Position numbers and translations under genes: made by a program. Positions 27,484 to 38,366 of a stretch of 64,000 nucleotides of DNA are shown one piece after another; position 1 is the stretch's first letter, and each line of letters begins with the position of its first letter. Under the pieces are notes generated by a model. It saw only the letters and a list, made by a program, of their open reading frames with translations, did no database searches and was not told the origin of the DNA. Source of the stretch: Pseudonocardiales bacterium (GTDB taxonomy: Bacteria; Actinomycetota; Actinomycetes; Mycobacteriales; Pseudonocardiaceae); contig JAFATA010000080.1 of assembly GCA_019244165.1 (NCBI GenBank), forward strand, positions 1 through 64,000, in the 5' to 3' direction.

Positions 27484-27773
27484 AGGCCACGCGCGGGAGC
27501 GTGTACCGCGCGCTCATCGACGTGGAGGCGGTCGCGCGGTGGAAGGTGCCGACCGAGATGACCTGTCAGGTGCATACGTTTGACGGCCGTGAGGGCGGCA
27601 CGTTCCGGATCTCGCTCACTTACGACGCGCCGGACCGGGTGGGAAAGACGACCATCCACGCCGACACGTATCACGGCCGTTTTGTGAAGCTTGTGCCGGA
27701 CGAGGTGGTCGTTGAGGTCGACGAGTTCGAAACGGCCGATGCCGCCCTCCGTGGCGAAATGACAATCACGATC
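27471..27773 (+). pseudogene. SRPBCC/AHSA1-domain fragment
   Basis: The frame carries [40 protein letters not shown] and DTYHGRFVKLVPDEVVVEV, typical of an activator-of-Hsp90-like START domain of about 150 residues. The first 10 or so residues and the last 40-50 are absent: the 5' side abuts the macro-domain fragment and the 3' side changes to the glycyl-tRNA synthetase remnant at about 27775. It is a piece of a gene, not a gene. Confidence 0.7.
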
Positions 27774-27774
27774 A

Positions 27775-29790
<2,016 letters not shown>

Positions 29791-29904
29791 GTTACCCATG
29801 TGTGCTAACCTAATTACTCTCCGTCACACGAGGCGCACAGGTGGCATCGCAAAGACGGTATCCTATTTTGGGATATTTGGACGCATGGCGGTGCTGTATG
29901 GGTC

Positions 29905-30138
29905 GTGGAAAAGTCGATCTACTCGGCCGAGTACCAGCGGCTCTGTGCCGTGCTGCGGCAGCTGCGCGAAGAAGCAAAGCTGACGCAGGTGCAGGTGGCG
30001 GCCGAGCTGAGCGTGCCACAGTCGTTCGTCAGTAAGTACGAATCTGGTGAACGACGGCTGGACGTGATTGAGCTATGGCACGCGGCACGGGCGCTGGGGG
30101 TGTCGCTATGGGTCGTGTTGGAGCGGCTCGAGGTATAA
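29905..30138 (+). CDS. Small XRE-family helix-turn-helix protein
   Basis: A 77-residue protein that is almost only a HTH_3 domain: LCAVLRQLREEAKLTQVQVA, ELSVPQSFVSKYESGERRLD, VIELWHAARALGVSL. GTG 29905 follows a GGTCGTGGAA context with a weak ribosome site. It stands at the left boundary of the AT-richer island, 200 nt before the four-gene operon on the same strand, so it may regulate that operon. Its own composition is intermediate, so it may belong either to the island or to the flanking chromosome. Confidence 0.8.
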   Translation: MEKSIYSAEYQRLCAVLRQLREEAKLTQVQVAAELSVPQSFVSKYESGERRLDVIELWHAARALGVSLWVVLERLEV

Positions 30139-30338
30139 AACAGCCGCCATAGTGGGGTTCATAGCAGAGAGGGGGCTATAGCAGAGGGGGTAGTACCGAC
30201 GTAACCTGCTCTGGTAGAAATAATTGAGGTATAAGACAAATGAACGAAGAGACAGAAAGGGGAGCTAGCAGGAATGCACACATTGACACCAAACGCTGAA
30301 CTGGGACATAAGGGACTAGCAGGGAAGGGATGATATGT
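30139..30338 (+). promoter_or_regulatory. Leader/promoter region of the AT-rich operon
   Basis: Two hundred bases of AT-richer DNA with purine-rich repeats (variants of AGCAGAGGGGG and GACTAGCAGG). It should hold the promoter of the hydrolase operon. A 19-codon frame from ATG 30242 (MNEETERGASRNAH...) with a poor ribosome site is present; a leader peptide is possible but unsupported. Confidence 0.3.
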
Positions 30339-31172
30339 ATGCACGAGGAAAGCAGCCACAAGTATCAATCACTTGACGGATTCGAGCTAGGAGCAACACT
30401 CCTTGAGCCGGCGTCAAATTCACACCCGGAAGCCGTCGTGGTGCTAGTCCATGGAATTACCGCAAATAGAGATGAAGGGGGCTTTTATAAAAATATCGCA
30501 GAAGCACTTGCCGACCAAGGGTTCCGATCTTTCCGTTTTGACCTCCGTGGTCACGGCGAGAGCGAAGGCTCGATGGAAGATTTGACGCTGTACGGTGGGG
30601 TGAGCGACATTGCCGCCACGTGTCAATGGCTTACGCATCGTCTCGACGACTTAAAATGCATTGCTCTTGTGGCGGCTAGCTTCGGGGGCGGGCTAGCAGC
30701 ACTATACGCTTCATGTAATCCGGTCTGGCGCCTTGTCTTGCTCAATCCCAATCTTGATTATGCAGAAAACTGGCTTCAGGGTACGCCGAACTGGACCGGC
30801 AACAGCCTTACTTCGCAAGCATCTCAACAACTCAGAAATCAGGGATGGATATATAGAGGCGACTTCCACCTTAGCCGACCAATGGTCAACGAAGCAATGC
30901 ATGTCCGGCCCGCTGATCTCATGGCTAAGATCAGTGCACCGACTCTTACCATTCATGGTACAGACGATAGCATGGTTTCGTTTAATACCGCTCGTGATAA
31001 CTATCAAACCTCCGGTAATTCTAAATTTATCGCAATAGCAGGAGCGGATCACGGATTTGTGGTGCCAGGAGATGAAGATCTAGAAAATCCCCGGACAATC
31101 AATTACAGAAAGGACGTCATCGAGAAGACAATCGATTGGATCGTAAAGGAAAACGACAATTCAAGCCGATAG
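30339..31172 (+). CDS. Alpha/beta hydrolase
   Basis: A 277-residue serine hydrolase. Seen: oxyanion-loop VLVHGITANRDEGG, nucleophile elbow VAASFGGG (A-x-S-x-G; Ser about 114), catalytic Asp region TIHGTDDSMV and catalytic His GADHGF. No signal peptide, so cytoplasmic. ATG 30339 lies 9 nt after GGGAAGGG; ATG 30330 is nearly as good. The DNA is rich in AAA, ATA and TTA codons, unlike the flanks. It is the first gene of a tight run: 30 nt to the acyltransferase, 4-nt overlap to the TIR-like gene, 25 nt to the GT2. The substrate is unknown; an acyl-ester or thioester linked to the acyltransferase next door is a guess. Confidence 0.85.
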   Translation: MHEESSHKYQSLDGFELGATLLEPASNSHPEAVVVLVHGITANRDEGGFYKNIAEALADQGFRSFRFDLRGHGESEGSMEDLTLYGGVSDIAATCQWLTHRLDDLKCIALVAASFGGGLAALYASCNPVWRLVLLNPNLDYAENWLQGTPNWTGNSLTSQASQQLRNQGWIYRGDFHLSRPMVNEAMHVRPADLMAKISAPTLTIHGTDDSMVSFNTARDNYQTSGNSKFIAIAGADHGFVVPGDEDLENPRTINYRKDVIEKTIDWIVKENDNSSR

Positions 31173-31202
31173 AACCACTGTTCCCTCAGAGCGGAGTGGT
31201 GC

Positions 31203-31847
31203 ATGACACAACCGGACCTTATGGGTACTAGCGTTTATATCGACCCGCATTGCCAATTCGGAGAGGGCTGTAGAGTTGGCCACTGCTCCCTCATTGGTTA
31301 CCCGATAGAGAAGCGGTCGGGCATTGAGCCGCAAGGACCCACCCGCATAGGCGCCGGTACGGAAATAGGCGCATACTGCATTATTGAGGATGGCGCACAA
31401 CTTGGCGAGCGGGTGGTAGTCGACCATTACGTTCGTATCGGCGGAAATTCGGTTGTCGGAAACGGCAGTTACGTGCTATACGGGTCCCGTATTCATAGGA
31501 ATGTCCAAATAGGAGCTCGTTGCAGAATAAGCGGTAACTGTCCAGACGGAACGGTCATCGAAGACGATGTAACGCATTTTGGAAGAATTCACCACAAGTA
31601 CGATAACCCGTGGGGTGGGTGGGAGTCCACAGATGAACTGTCACCTACGATCCGCAAGGAGACCGTGATTGCGGCAGGTGCTATTATTGTTGGACCTATT
31701 GTAATTGGCGAAAGATGCTTCATTGCCGCCGGAGAGATCGTGCGTAAGCCGGTGCCGTCCTGGAGTGTGTACTACAAGGGGACCATAATTCCAGCCAAAG
31801 AGTGGAAGGGTTCATTAGTGACAACGTTCTTTGGCACAAAATTATGA
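31203..31847 (+). CDS. Left-handed beta-helix (hexapeptide) acyltransferase
   Basis: A 214-residue protein built of hexapeptide turns (IDPHCQFGEGCRVGHCSLIG, RIGAGTEIGAYCIIEDGAQL, RIGGNSVVGNGSYVLYGSRI, then VIAAGAIIVGPIVIGERCFI). Such trimeric enzymes move acetyl or other acyl groups from CoA or ACP to sugars and nucleotide sugars. The conserved His of related sugar acetyltransferases may be the one in DDVTHFGRIHHKYDNPW. The C-terminus (SVYYKGTIIPAKEW) would close the helix. Its last codons overlap the start of the next gene (ATGA). With the following GT2 this suggests acylation of a surface or secreted sugar, which is inference. Confidence 0.85.
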   Translation: MTQPDLMGTSVYIDPHCQFGEGCRVGHCSLIGYPIEKRSGIEPQGPTRIGAGTEIGAYCIIEDGAQLGERVVVDHYVRIGGNSVVGNGSYVLYGSRIHRNVQIGARCRISGNCPDGTVIEDDVTHFGRIHHKYDNPWGGWESTDELSPTIRKETVIAAGAIIVGPIVIGERCFIAAGEIVRKPVPSWSVYYKGTIIPAKEWKGSLVTTFFGTKL

Positions 31848-32989
31848 CGACCGGCCGTAAGCTATCGGTCTTCCTCTCATATACGTTCGACCCTCCCGGC
31901 CAGATCTACGATCGTGCGGAAATCCGTTCTGTGGTCGAACGCGCATGTGAGATAGCGCAGTGCAGCTTGAGGCGTGTATACCCAGGCGTACGATTTGTCG
32001 TTGACGCTGAGCTGACAGCGTATGGCGGGATACTTCGAGCGGAGTTGTCTTCAAAGCTCAGCGTCGTCGATATCGCCATAATCGACATAACAGAGAGAAA
32101 TCCGAACGTATACTACGAACTCGGATTTCTGGCGGCTCTGAAGAAGCCTTGCATCTTAATTGCGGAAGAAAATAAGAGTCAGCAACCGCTTCCTAGTGAC
32201 ATCGCTGGTGTGCTTGTGTTAACCTATGATGCAGTCGAAGGCATCGTAGGAAGAATAGCCGAGAGAATTCGTGAGTGTACGTTGGAGTGCCTACGGATTA
32301 CTGCTCGTGATCCAGCACAATGTCGAACAGTCTGGGGAAACCTGGACCAGACGGGACGCCCAATCGTCATACTCGGACCCCGGACTAGCAGTCGTACTGA
32401 CTTCATGGACATTAGCTCTATCAATTACATGTTCCTAGACAACCTCGGAGACAAGGACTCTATTGTAGAATTGTCTGTTCTTATGGCGAGACTATTTCCC
32501 GCTTGCCATGTTGTGCGCTACGTGTCGGACGATGTGCCGCGCGACGCATTCGATCACAATCTTGTAGTAGTAGGAGGGCCAGGTGTTCCAGGCTCCCAAG
32601 GAAACCGACTTGTTAAGACCTTGCAGCAGCGACTTGGAATCGATGTTGCGTATTCTAGTGACGCCAAGCGCTTAATATTGCCAACAAAGGAAGAGTTCAC
32701 CAGTGTATTCGAGGGAGGGCGCTGTATCCTCGACTACGGATTCTTTGCTAAAGCTCGCAATCCGTTCAACCCCAGCACTCGGGTCTTCATGTTGCACGGT
32801 ATCTACACAATGGGCGTACTTGGCGCCGCACGAATACTGAGCGATCATCCATCAGCCCAAGAAAACATACTGACTGTCATCGAGAAAGTCGGTCCAGAGA
32901 CTGATTTTTGGTGCGTCTTTCCCGTTCACGTGCTGAATGGGATGCCAATTGTGCCGATATTAGATCAAAGTGCTGTGAATTTTCTATAA
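31844..32989 (+). CDS. TIR/deoxyribosyltransferase-like nucleotide-binding protein
   Basis: A 381-residue protein of two parts. Residues 1-150: LSVFLSYTFDPP, then RAELSSKLSVVDIAIIDITE and RNPNVYYELGFLAALKKPCI, the motif set of bacterial TIR-like and nucleoside 2-deoxyribosyltransferase-like folds (Asp-Ile-Thr, N-x-N-V-x-Y-E-L-G with a likely catalytic Glu). Residues 170-381: a second alpha/beta domain with LVVVGGPGVPGSQGNRLV, FFAKARNPFNPSTRVFMLHG and TMGVLGAARIL, which I cannot name but resembles domains found with signalling proteins. NAD- or nucleotide-cleaving immune effectors use such N-terminal folds. Start is the ATG overlapping the previous stop; the upstream ATG (31802) lies within that gene. 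Confidence 0.7.
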   Translation: MTTGRKLSVFLSYTFDPPGQIYDRAEIRSVVERACEIAQCSLRRVYPGVRFVVDAELTAYGGILRAELSSKLSVVDIAIIDITERNPNVYYELGFLAALKKPCILIAEENKSQQPLPSDIAGVLVLTYDAVEGIVGRIAERIRECTLECLRITARDPAQCRTVWGNLDQTGRPIVILGPRTSSRTDFMDISSINYMFLDNLGDKDSIVELSVLMARLFPACHVVRYVSDDVPRDAFDHNLVVVGGPGVPGSQGNRLVKTLQQRLGIDVAYSSDAKRLILPTKEEFTSVFEGGRCILDYGFFAKARNPFNPSTRVFMLHGIYTMGVLGAARILSDHPSAQENILTVIEKVGPETDFWCVFPVHVLNGMPIVPILDQSAVNFL

Positions 32990-33014
32990 ATGTTCACGAT
33001 ATAGCCTCAGAGAA

Positions 33015-33926
33015 ATGAAGGTCGCGACGATGTTGTCTAAGTTGCCCAAAGTTTCGATCTTGATGCCGATTTGGCGACTCCAAACTATGCTTTTCTCGCA
33101 GTGTATCGAAAGCGTTATTGGCCAGGACTATCCGATCAAACTACTCGAGATTTGCGTTTGCCTCGATGGGACCCCAAGCGCTGAGGCGGAGATCGTTGAG
33201 GTCGTCCTTAAAAAATCTGGTCTTCAATATGAGGTGACCGCTCTTCAGCCCTGTCGAGGTATTGCTGCGGCGAGGAATTCCTGCGCGAAGAGCGCACACG
33301 GTGAATGGTTCATATTGCTCGATCACGACGACTGGTTGCAGCCGGACGCCATACGGGCATTGGTGGCCTTAGCGACACCAGACATAGACATTGTGTACTC
33401 CGACTATCAGCAAGTCGATACGGTAGGGAGGATTCTATTTCAGTCGCATGCCGCACCCTACCATCGGCTTCTGAACAGCAAAGGATTGTCCTGGGACGGA
33501 CCTTTACTCCATGCGACGTTCATCCTTCAGGCTATTCTTATTCGTGCCTGTACCTTTCGAGCCATCAATGGCTTTATTGAATCTGCTGGCCTAGCACACG
33601 AAGTGGACTTCCGCCTTCGAATATTCGACGGCCAGAACTTCGCCTACGCAGGCTTGCCGCTCTACTGTTACGTCCAACGCCCTAATAGCACATACTATAC
33701 GCGCTATGAGGAACTTGTGAAAGATACTTGCATTATCATGTTAGAGCACTTTCGCGGATTTTGCCCAGTCGCCGTGACATGTCGCCGGCTAGGAAAGGTC
33801 GCACCATGCCATGTTACTCACTACGGTTTCTATGACGGTAGAGGAGAATTGCTTTCGCCAGAATGGGTTGATTATAGACTGATGACCCTGCGCCTCCCCG
33901 GACGCTTGGCCGGTCAGCCGGGGTGA
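33015..33926 (+). CDS. Glycosyltransferase family 2
   Basis: A 303-residue GT-A enzyme: KVSILMPIWRLQTMLFSQCI, ICVCLDGTPSAEAEIVE, PCRGIAAARNSCAKSAHGEW and the metal site FILLDHDDWLQPDA (D-x-D-D), followed by HEVDFRLRI in the acceptor half. Last gene of the AT-rich operon. Its 3' end crosses the composition boundary at about 33885: the last 12 residues (LRLPGRLAGQPG) are in GC-rich DNA that is antisense to the neighbouring GT4 remnant, so the original C-terminus was probably lost or lies at WVDYR. Confidence 0.82.
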   Translation: MKVATMLSKLPKVSILMPIWRLQTMLFSQCIESVIGQDYPIKLLEICVCLDGTPSAEAEIVEVVLKKSGLQYEVTALQPCRGIAAARNSCAKSAHGEWFILLDHDDWLQPDAIRALVALATPDIDIVYSDYQQVDTVGRILFQSHAAPYHRLLNSKGLSWDGPLLHATFILQAILIRACTFRAINGFIESAGLAHEVDFRLRIFDGQNFAYAGLPLYCYVQRPNSTYYTRYEELVKDTCIIMLEHFRGFCPVAVTCRRLGKVAPCHVTHYGFYDGRGELLSPEWVDYRLMTLRLPGRLAGQPG

Positions 33927-35169
33927 GCCAGGGAGCGAGCTGGCGAAGCAGGGAGCACACTGAGTCCCAGTAGTCGAATCCACGGAGGATCTCCCGGCCA
34001 TGCTCGCGCATCCGCTGGCGCGTGTCAGCGTCCGTGATCGCCGCGCGCCGCAGGGCGGATCACACGGCTCGGCGAGGTACCCCGACCCGCCATCGACAAC
34101 GAGTTCCGTCAGGCCACCCGCTCGAGTCGCGACGACCGGCGCCGCCCCAGCAGCGTAAGCCTCCAGCGGGATCCGTCCGAACGGCTCGGCCCGTGACGGC
34201 ACGATCACACTCATGATTGACTGGTGCGCCAGCAGACCCCACACCTCGGGAGAGAACCGCGTCACCAGGCTCACGTCTAACTGCTCGCGTGCCACCCGCC
34301 CGGCCAACCGCCGCTGATACGGCGAGAGATCCACACTCGCGCCGACCGCCGCCAGGACGACGTGCGGCACCCGCACCCGGCGATCGCGGAGCAGGCGCAG
34401 TGCCTCCACGAGGTCCTCGAAGCCTTTCTCCGGCACCGCGCGACCCATCGCCAGCCAAGAAACCGCCCCACGCGGCGGGTGGAAGGGCGATCATGCCGGC
34501 TGCTGTCGGCTGGGCGTGCACCCCGCTGAGGCCGTTGTGTAGGTCGATGACGGCCGAGGCGGGCACGCCGATCTGCTCCGTCAGGTGCGAACGCATGTAG
34601 CCCGAGATCGCGGCGATCCGCACGCCCCTCTCGGCCGCGCGCCGCAGCGACTGGCGTTCCCACGCCACCCGCTCGGCCAGCTCCGGGCAGACCAGAAGCG
34701 CGCTGGTCCGCGGAACAATGACCGTTGTCCACGCCGAATCCGCTATGGATCGTGCCGCTGCGCCCGAGAATCCCACATCGCAGAGCACGATGAGCCCGCG
34801 CCGATACGCCCCACGCAGCCGGGTGACCTCCCGCTCTGCGGCACCGGTCAAGGCCGGCTCACCGTGACGGCCCGGCCCGCCCCGGTCGCCCTCCAGGGCG
34901 CGTACCTCGACCCGCCGTCCGGACCGACCCAGCGCATCCTCCACCCTGTGGCGCCATTCATGTTGCCAGCCGCCGCTGGCCTCATCAACACGCACCGGCA
35001 GGACGACCAGGTCCACCTCGACAGGCAACACTTCGGCAAGGATCTCGATCAATGCCCGGTTGGACCATCCCGCGCCGCTCCCGCACCCATAGAATCCGTC
35101 ACAAACCGCGACCGCGACCACATCGTGCTCCGAATGCGTCGGAGATTGCAGGGTGTCCACCGTCACCAT
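33814..35169 (-). pseudogene. Glycosyltransferase family 4, two frameshifts
   Basis: Reading from 35169: an N-terminal GT-B domain (VAVAVCDGFYGCGSGAGWSN, RALIEILAEVLPVEVDLVVL, GLIVLCDVGFSGAAARSIAD, GVRIAAISGYMRSHL, LHNGLSGVHA). An extra base near 34475 shifts the frame; the C-terminal domain continues as RGAVSWLAMGRAVPEKGFED and VIVPSRAEPFGRIPLEAYAA then GGLTELVVDGGSGYLAE. A second shift near 34060 moves to REHGREILRGFDYWDSVCSL. Homology stops near 33890, at the border of the AT-rich island. Both catalytic halves exist but not in one frame. Start could be a few codons up or down. Confidence 0.75.
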
Positions 35170-35238
35170 CGCCCGGTGAAGTAGGTCGAAAGCCCCTGGC
35201 AGCGACAATTATTAGCAACCGTCGATACCATGACAAAA

Positions 35239-35541
35239 TCACCTTCCCTGCTGGCGAAGCCATCGCTGTCCCAGCAGCCTGATTTCGGCTAAATCAGTCC
35301 AGCCCGTCGGTACTACGGGAATGGTGGCCAGAACGTCCGCCGTGGTGTGGTCTCCGATCCGCTGACCGTTCAGCACATATGCCTTCCGCTCGCCGCGCCG
35401 CCACCTGATGGTGAATCTTTCTTGACGGTGACGATCAATAAACACCCATCCCACTAGCGCGCCGGTCGGCGAGGTCCCGCTCCGGCTTTTCTTCCGCTCA
35501 CGCATTGCTTGACGCTCAGATTGGCGGGGTTGCACGCTCAA
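35239..35541 (-). CDS. Small basic hypothetical protein
   Basis: A 100-residue protein rich in Arg, with a central strand-rich part (GWVFIDRHRQERFTIRWRRG, KAYVLNGQRIGDHTTADVLA) and the C-terminus LLGQRWLRQQ. I do not recognise it. It may start at the internal ATG of MRERKKSRSG. The protein-like composition and a frame without stops favour a real gene, but no neighbour supports a role. Confidence 0.45.
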   Translation of the reverse strand: MSVQPRQSERQAMRERKKSRSGTSPTGALVGWVFIDRHRQERFTIRWRRGERKAYVLNGQRIGDHTTADVLATIPVVPTGWTDLAEIRLLGQRWLRQQGR

Positions 35542-35699
35542 GGCTCTTGAACCTCCGGGACTCGGTGTGATGTCACCTATCAGCGCACCAATTCAAGAGT
35601 GGAAATGCGATCCCGGCGGATACCCATCTTTAGCCCAGAGCAGGGACGTTGACGGGACATAGGTGAGCCCGCAGCCGTGCGGCCCGCTAGTGTGACGTT

Positions 35700-37172
35700 G
35701 TGCCACCCGAGGTATGTGTGCCCAACCATGCTCTGGTTGCCCTTCGCGAGGACGCCGGGCTGTCCCAGCAGGACTTGGCCGACGAGTTGAACGCTCTCGC
35801 AGCTCGTCGGTACGGCAAGCATCCGCAGATCACCAGGAAGACGATCGGGTGTTGGGAGCGCGGCGAAGTGGTGTGGGCGCAGCCGTTCTACCGCCGCCTG
35901 TTGGCTGAGTACTTCGATGTGGCGGCGGATGAACTTGGCTTCCGCCGACCTCGTCACTCTCGATCACCAATCACCGCGGCCGCTCCTGCGTCGCTGGAAC
36001 TGGTCGGCGTTCCCCTGGGCAGCGAGCCCCACGTTGGCCGAGACCAGCAGCAATGGCGGGACATTCGCGCTGCCCTTGGCCGACGCCGACGCGACCTCGC
36101 GGTGCTCGCCGAATCCCTCTACCGCGACTACCGCCTCGCGGGACTCGAGCGCACCGGGGTCATCAGCACATCCGCGTGGATCCCGGACACGCCTGTCCCG
36201 CTCGAGGACACAATGTTGGATCTGGACCTGTCTATCGCCGAGCCCGCGGTCACCGGAGCCGAGCCCGAGAGTGCGGCGGTCCGTCCACTGGCGAGCGTCG
36301 ACGCCCGTTACCGCTGCTACCACCATGCGGTCCGCGATCTCGCCGCGCCGCGCCTGTTCGAGAACCGGCTCTGCTTCCGCCTTATCAGTCTGGACTGGAC
36401 CCAGTCGGCGGCGCGCATGACCTTCGGTCAGATGAGCTTCTTCGACGCGATGGACACCAGCGAGGCACTGGCCCACGAGTTCGCAGCGCACCACGTGACA
36501 ACGCACGGCAGCCAAGAAACACTGATGCCCCGCGCATCCTGGCGCGGGTTGGCGTTCCGGAAGTTAATCGGAGACCCGTTTGACCTCAACCGCCGCCCCC
36601 TCATGGGCGCCATCGGCACCCTGACCATCCGGGGCGGCGAATCGCCAGCTGTGGTGTTGCACCACCGTGACTCCAGTCGCGTCGCAGGCGGCGGTGGGAT
36701 GGCGCACCTGCTTCCAGCAGGTATCTTCCAGCCGTCATCGGTATTTCCCGCCGCCGTCGCCGCTGACTTCTCGATTTGGCGGAACATCCAACGGGAATAC
36801 GCCGAGGAACTGCTGGGTCACGACGAATACGACGGCAGCGGCCGGCCCATCAAATATTCCGAATTGGAACCATTCATCACGATGGACCGTGCCCTGGCTA
36901 AGGGTCGCATTCGCCTGTTTTACATCGGAGTCATCCTCGATGCGCTCACGCTGGCCGGGGACATCCTAACCGTCGCAGTCATCCACCCACAACTATATGA
37001 CGAGCTGTTCTCCAACGCCGTGCAAAACAACGCCGAGGGCACAGTATCAGCGCGGGCACTCCCGTTCGAGGGGCACACACTGACATGGCTTCATAGGTCC
37101 GGACAGCTCTCGCCCGGCGCCGCAGCGGCACTGCACCTGGCCTGGGCTCACCGGAGAATACTCATCGAATAA
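35700..37172 (+). CDS. HTH-type regulator with large C-terminal domain
   Basis: A 490-residue protein. The N-terminal 75 residues are an XRE helix-turn-helix (HALVALREDAGLSQQDLADE, HPQITRKTIGCWERGEVVWA). The rest is a large mixed alpha/beta domain: MLDLDLSIAEP, FENRLCFRLISLDW, AVVLHHRDSSRVAGGGGMAH and LPAGIFQPSS, then YAEELLGHDEYDG and FYIGVILDALTLAGDILTVA. The EYAEELLG segment recalls part of a Nudix box but is incomplete. Comparable HTH-fused proteins occur in actinomycetes, function unknown. GTG 35700 is the first start. The gene is intact, unlike its neighbours. Confidence 0.75.
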   Translation: MPPEVCVPNHALVALREDAGLSQQDLADELNALAARRYGKHPQITRKTIGCWERGEVVWAQPFYRRLLAEYFDVAADELGFRRPRHSRSPITAAAPASLELVGVPLGSEPHVGRDQQQWRDIRAALGRRRRDLAVLAESLYRDYRLAGLERTGVISTSAWIPDTPVPLEDTMLDLDLSIAEPAVTGAEPESAAVRPLASVDARYRCYHHAVRDLAAPRLFENRLCFRLISLDWTQSAARMTFGQMSFFDAMDTSEALAHEFAAHHVTTHGSQETLMPRASWRGLAFRKLIGDPFDLNRRPLMGAIGTLTIRGGESPAVVLHHRDSSRVAGGGGMAHLLPAGIFQPSSVFPAAVAADFSIWRNIQREYAEELLGHDEYDGSGRPIKYSELEPFITMDRALAKGRIRLFYIGVILDALTLAGDILTVAVIHPQLYDELFSNAVQNNAEGTVSARALPFEGHTLTWLHRSGQLSPGAAAALHLAWAHRRILIE

Positions 37173-37259
37173 GCTCAACGTCGTTTGTTTGTGTCCGCGA
37201 TTCACTCTAGCTCCACGCCGGTCGATGCTCGGCCCTGGGTCCGCTGGCTCTGGTAGTAG

Positions 37260-37766
37260 ATCCACGTCGTCTGTTCGGCGGTTGGTTCCCTCCTTGGCGA
37301 GAGTTGCCCGAAACTAGCGAGAGCGTCACCTCTGTCAGTCGTCAAGAACGCATCCGCCGGCACTCTGGTCGGTGTTGAGGGTGCCTACGAGTTATGGCGT
37401 ACTCGCCGCAGTGAAGACGGGCGTGTTTTCGATACTCGCTATGATGTCGATCATCTACCTATCGGCGCTAGCCGTCGACTGGTTGACGTCTGCGGTGATG
37501 TGAAGCTTGACGTCAGGCAGCCGGAGCTGGCTCGTGGCTCGATGACCGAGTTACAGCGGCGTTTCCTTGAATACGGCGGCGAGTCGATTCGTGAGCAGCT
37601 CTTGACATTGAATGTACGGCACAGCTTGTCAACCGCTCTGGTGGCTTGTCTTGGGATGGGGCTGGTCGGTGTCGGTGCGCGGAACGTCAACCAGCTCGTG
37701 CATCAGGAGATGTGGGACTTGGTGGAGTACGTCAGAGGCGAACACTTCGGGAGGCTGCTGTGTTAG
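37260..37766 (+). pseudogene. Hypothetical gene lacking a start
   Basis: The frame reads like coding DNA (VKNASAGTLVGVEGAYELWR, FDTRYDVDHLPIGASRRLVD, GSMTELQRRFLEYGGESIRE, LVHQEMWDLVEYVRGEHFGR) but has no plausible start before GTG 37500, which would cut off a good-looking N-terminal part. I do not recognise the family. It overlaps the MazG remnant tail-to-tail by four bases. Either it is 5'-truncated or its start is downstream. Confidence 0.5.
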
Positions 37767-38114
37767 GTGTCGTCCCTGTGGCGGGCATCGATCCTTTTGA
37801 TCTTTGAAGCCAGGGCCTTGCCGAGATCGATGTCGTGCGAGCTGGCCAGGATGGCGACACAAATCATCACATCGGCAAGTTCGCTGGACGGTGAAGCACT
37901 GATCCTTACTTGCTCGTTGGTAGCCGGCGTGACCCAAGACTTCGGCTTGCAGCTCGCCGACTTCCTCGGCGAGTTTCGCCGCCTGTGCGAGGACAAAGGC
38001 AGGGTGGCTGCTCGCGTCGCTTCCGAGTGTGCGGCGTAAGCGTCCCGACTGCATCGTGGCCCACTCGTTCAGGTCACGAACGGTTAAATCGGGTGATGGG
38101 ACGTTTTGGGTCAT
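37763..38114 (-). pseudogene. MazG-like nucleotide pyrophosphohydrolase, frameshifted
   Basis: From ATG 38114: TVRDLNEWATMQSGRLRRTL, then LAQAAKLAEEVGELQAEVLG and HAGYQRASKDQ, the E-E-x-x-E metal helix of a MazG-fold enzyme. Near 37900-37920 the frame is lost; the second helix with its Asp continues in another frame as SSELADVMICVAILASSHDI and DLGKALASKI, ending at 37763. Intact proteins of this kind hydrolyse nucleoside triphosphates. One indel separates the halves, so a sequencing error is possible. Confidence 0.75.
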
Positions 38115-38216
38115 GACTTTATCGGGACTTTCTGTCAACGTTTTCCTACGGCAGGGTAGGTAGGAACTCTAGCCATGCCTGCTTGGGGAGCGCTATGTGC
38201 ACAACAAACCGCTGTA

Positions 38217-38323
38217 TGGGGATAAACTTCAAAGTTCAGGCCGGAAGCTGTGGACAGCTCCCGCATCGTGGCGACGTATGCCCAAGCGGAGGTTGTGGAT
38301 AATCACGGTGTGCCTGTGGAGCA
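38217..38323. promoter_or_regulatory. Cluster of DnaA-box-like nonamers
   Basis: Within about 105 bases on the plus strand lie TGGGGATAA (38217), TGTGGACAG (38249), TGTGGATAA (38294, a perfect DnaA box) and TGTGGAGCA (38315). The region is intergenic between the MazG remnant and a glycosyltransferase. It may bind DnaA or be chance in a GC-rich genome; no AT-rich unwinding element or dnaA/dnaN gene is near, so it is not a chromosomal origin. Confidence 0.35.
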
Positions 38324-38366
38324 CCGAAGGTACGGAGATACCCCCGATCTGGTGAGCTGGATGTGC

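Noticed and set aside
38217-38323. Chromosomal replication origin
   Set aside because: Only a few DnaA-like boxes, no AT-rich element and no dnaA, dnaN or rpmH genes nearby.
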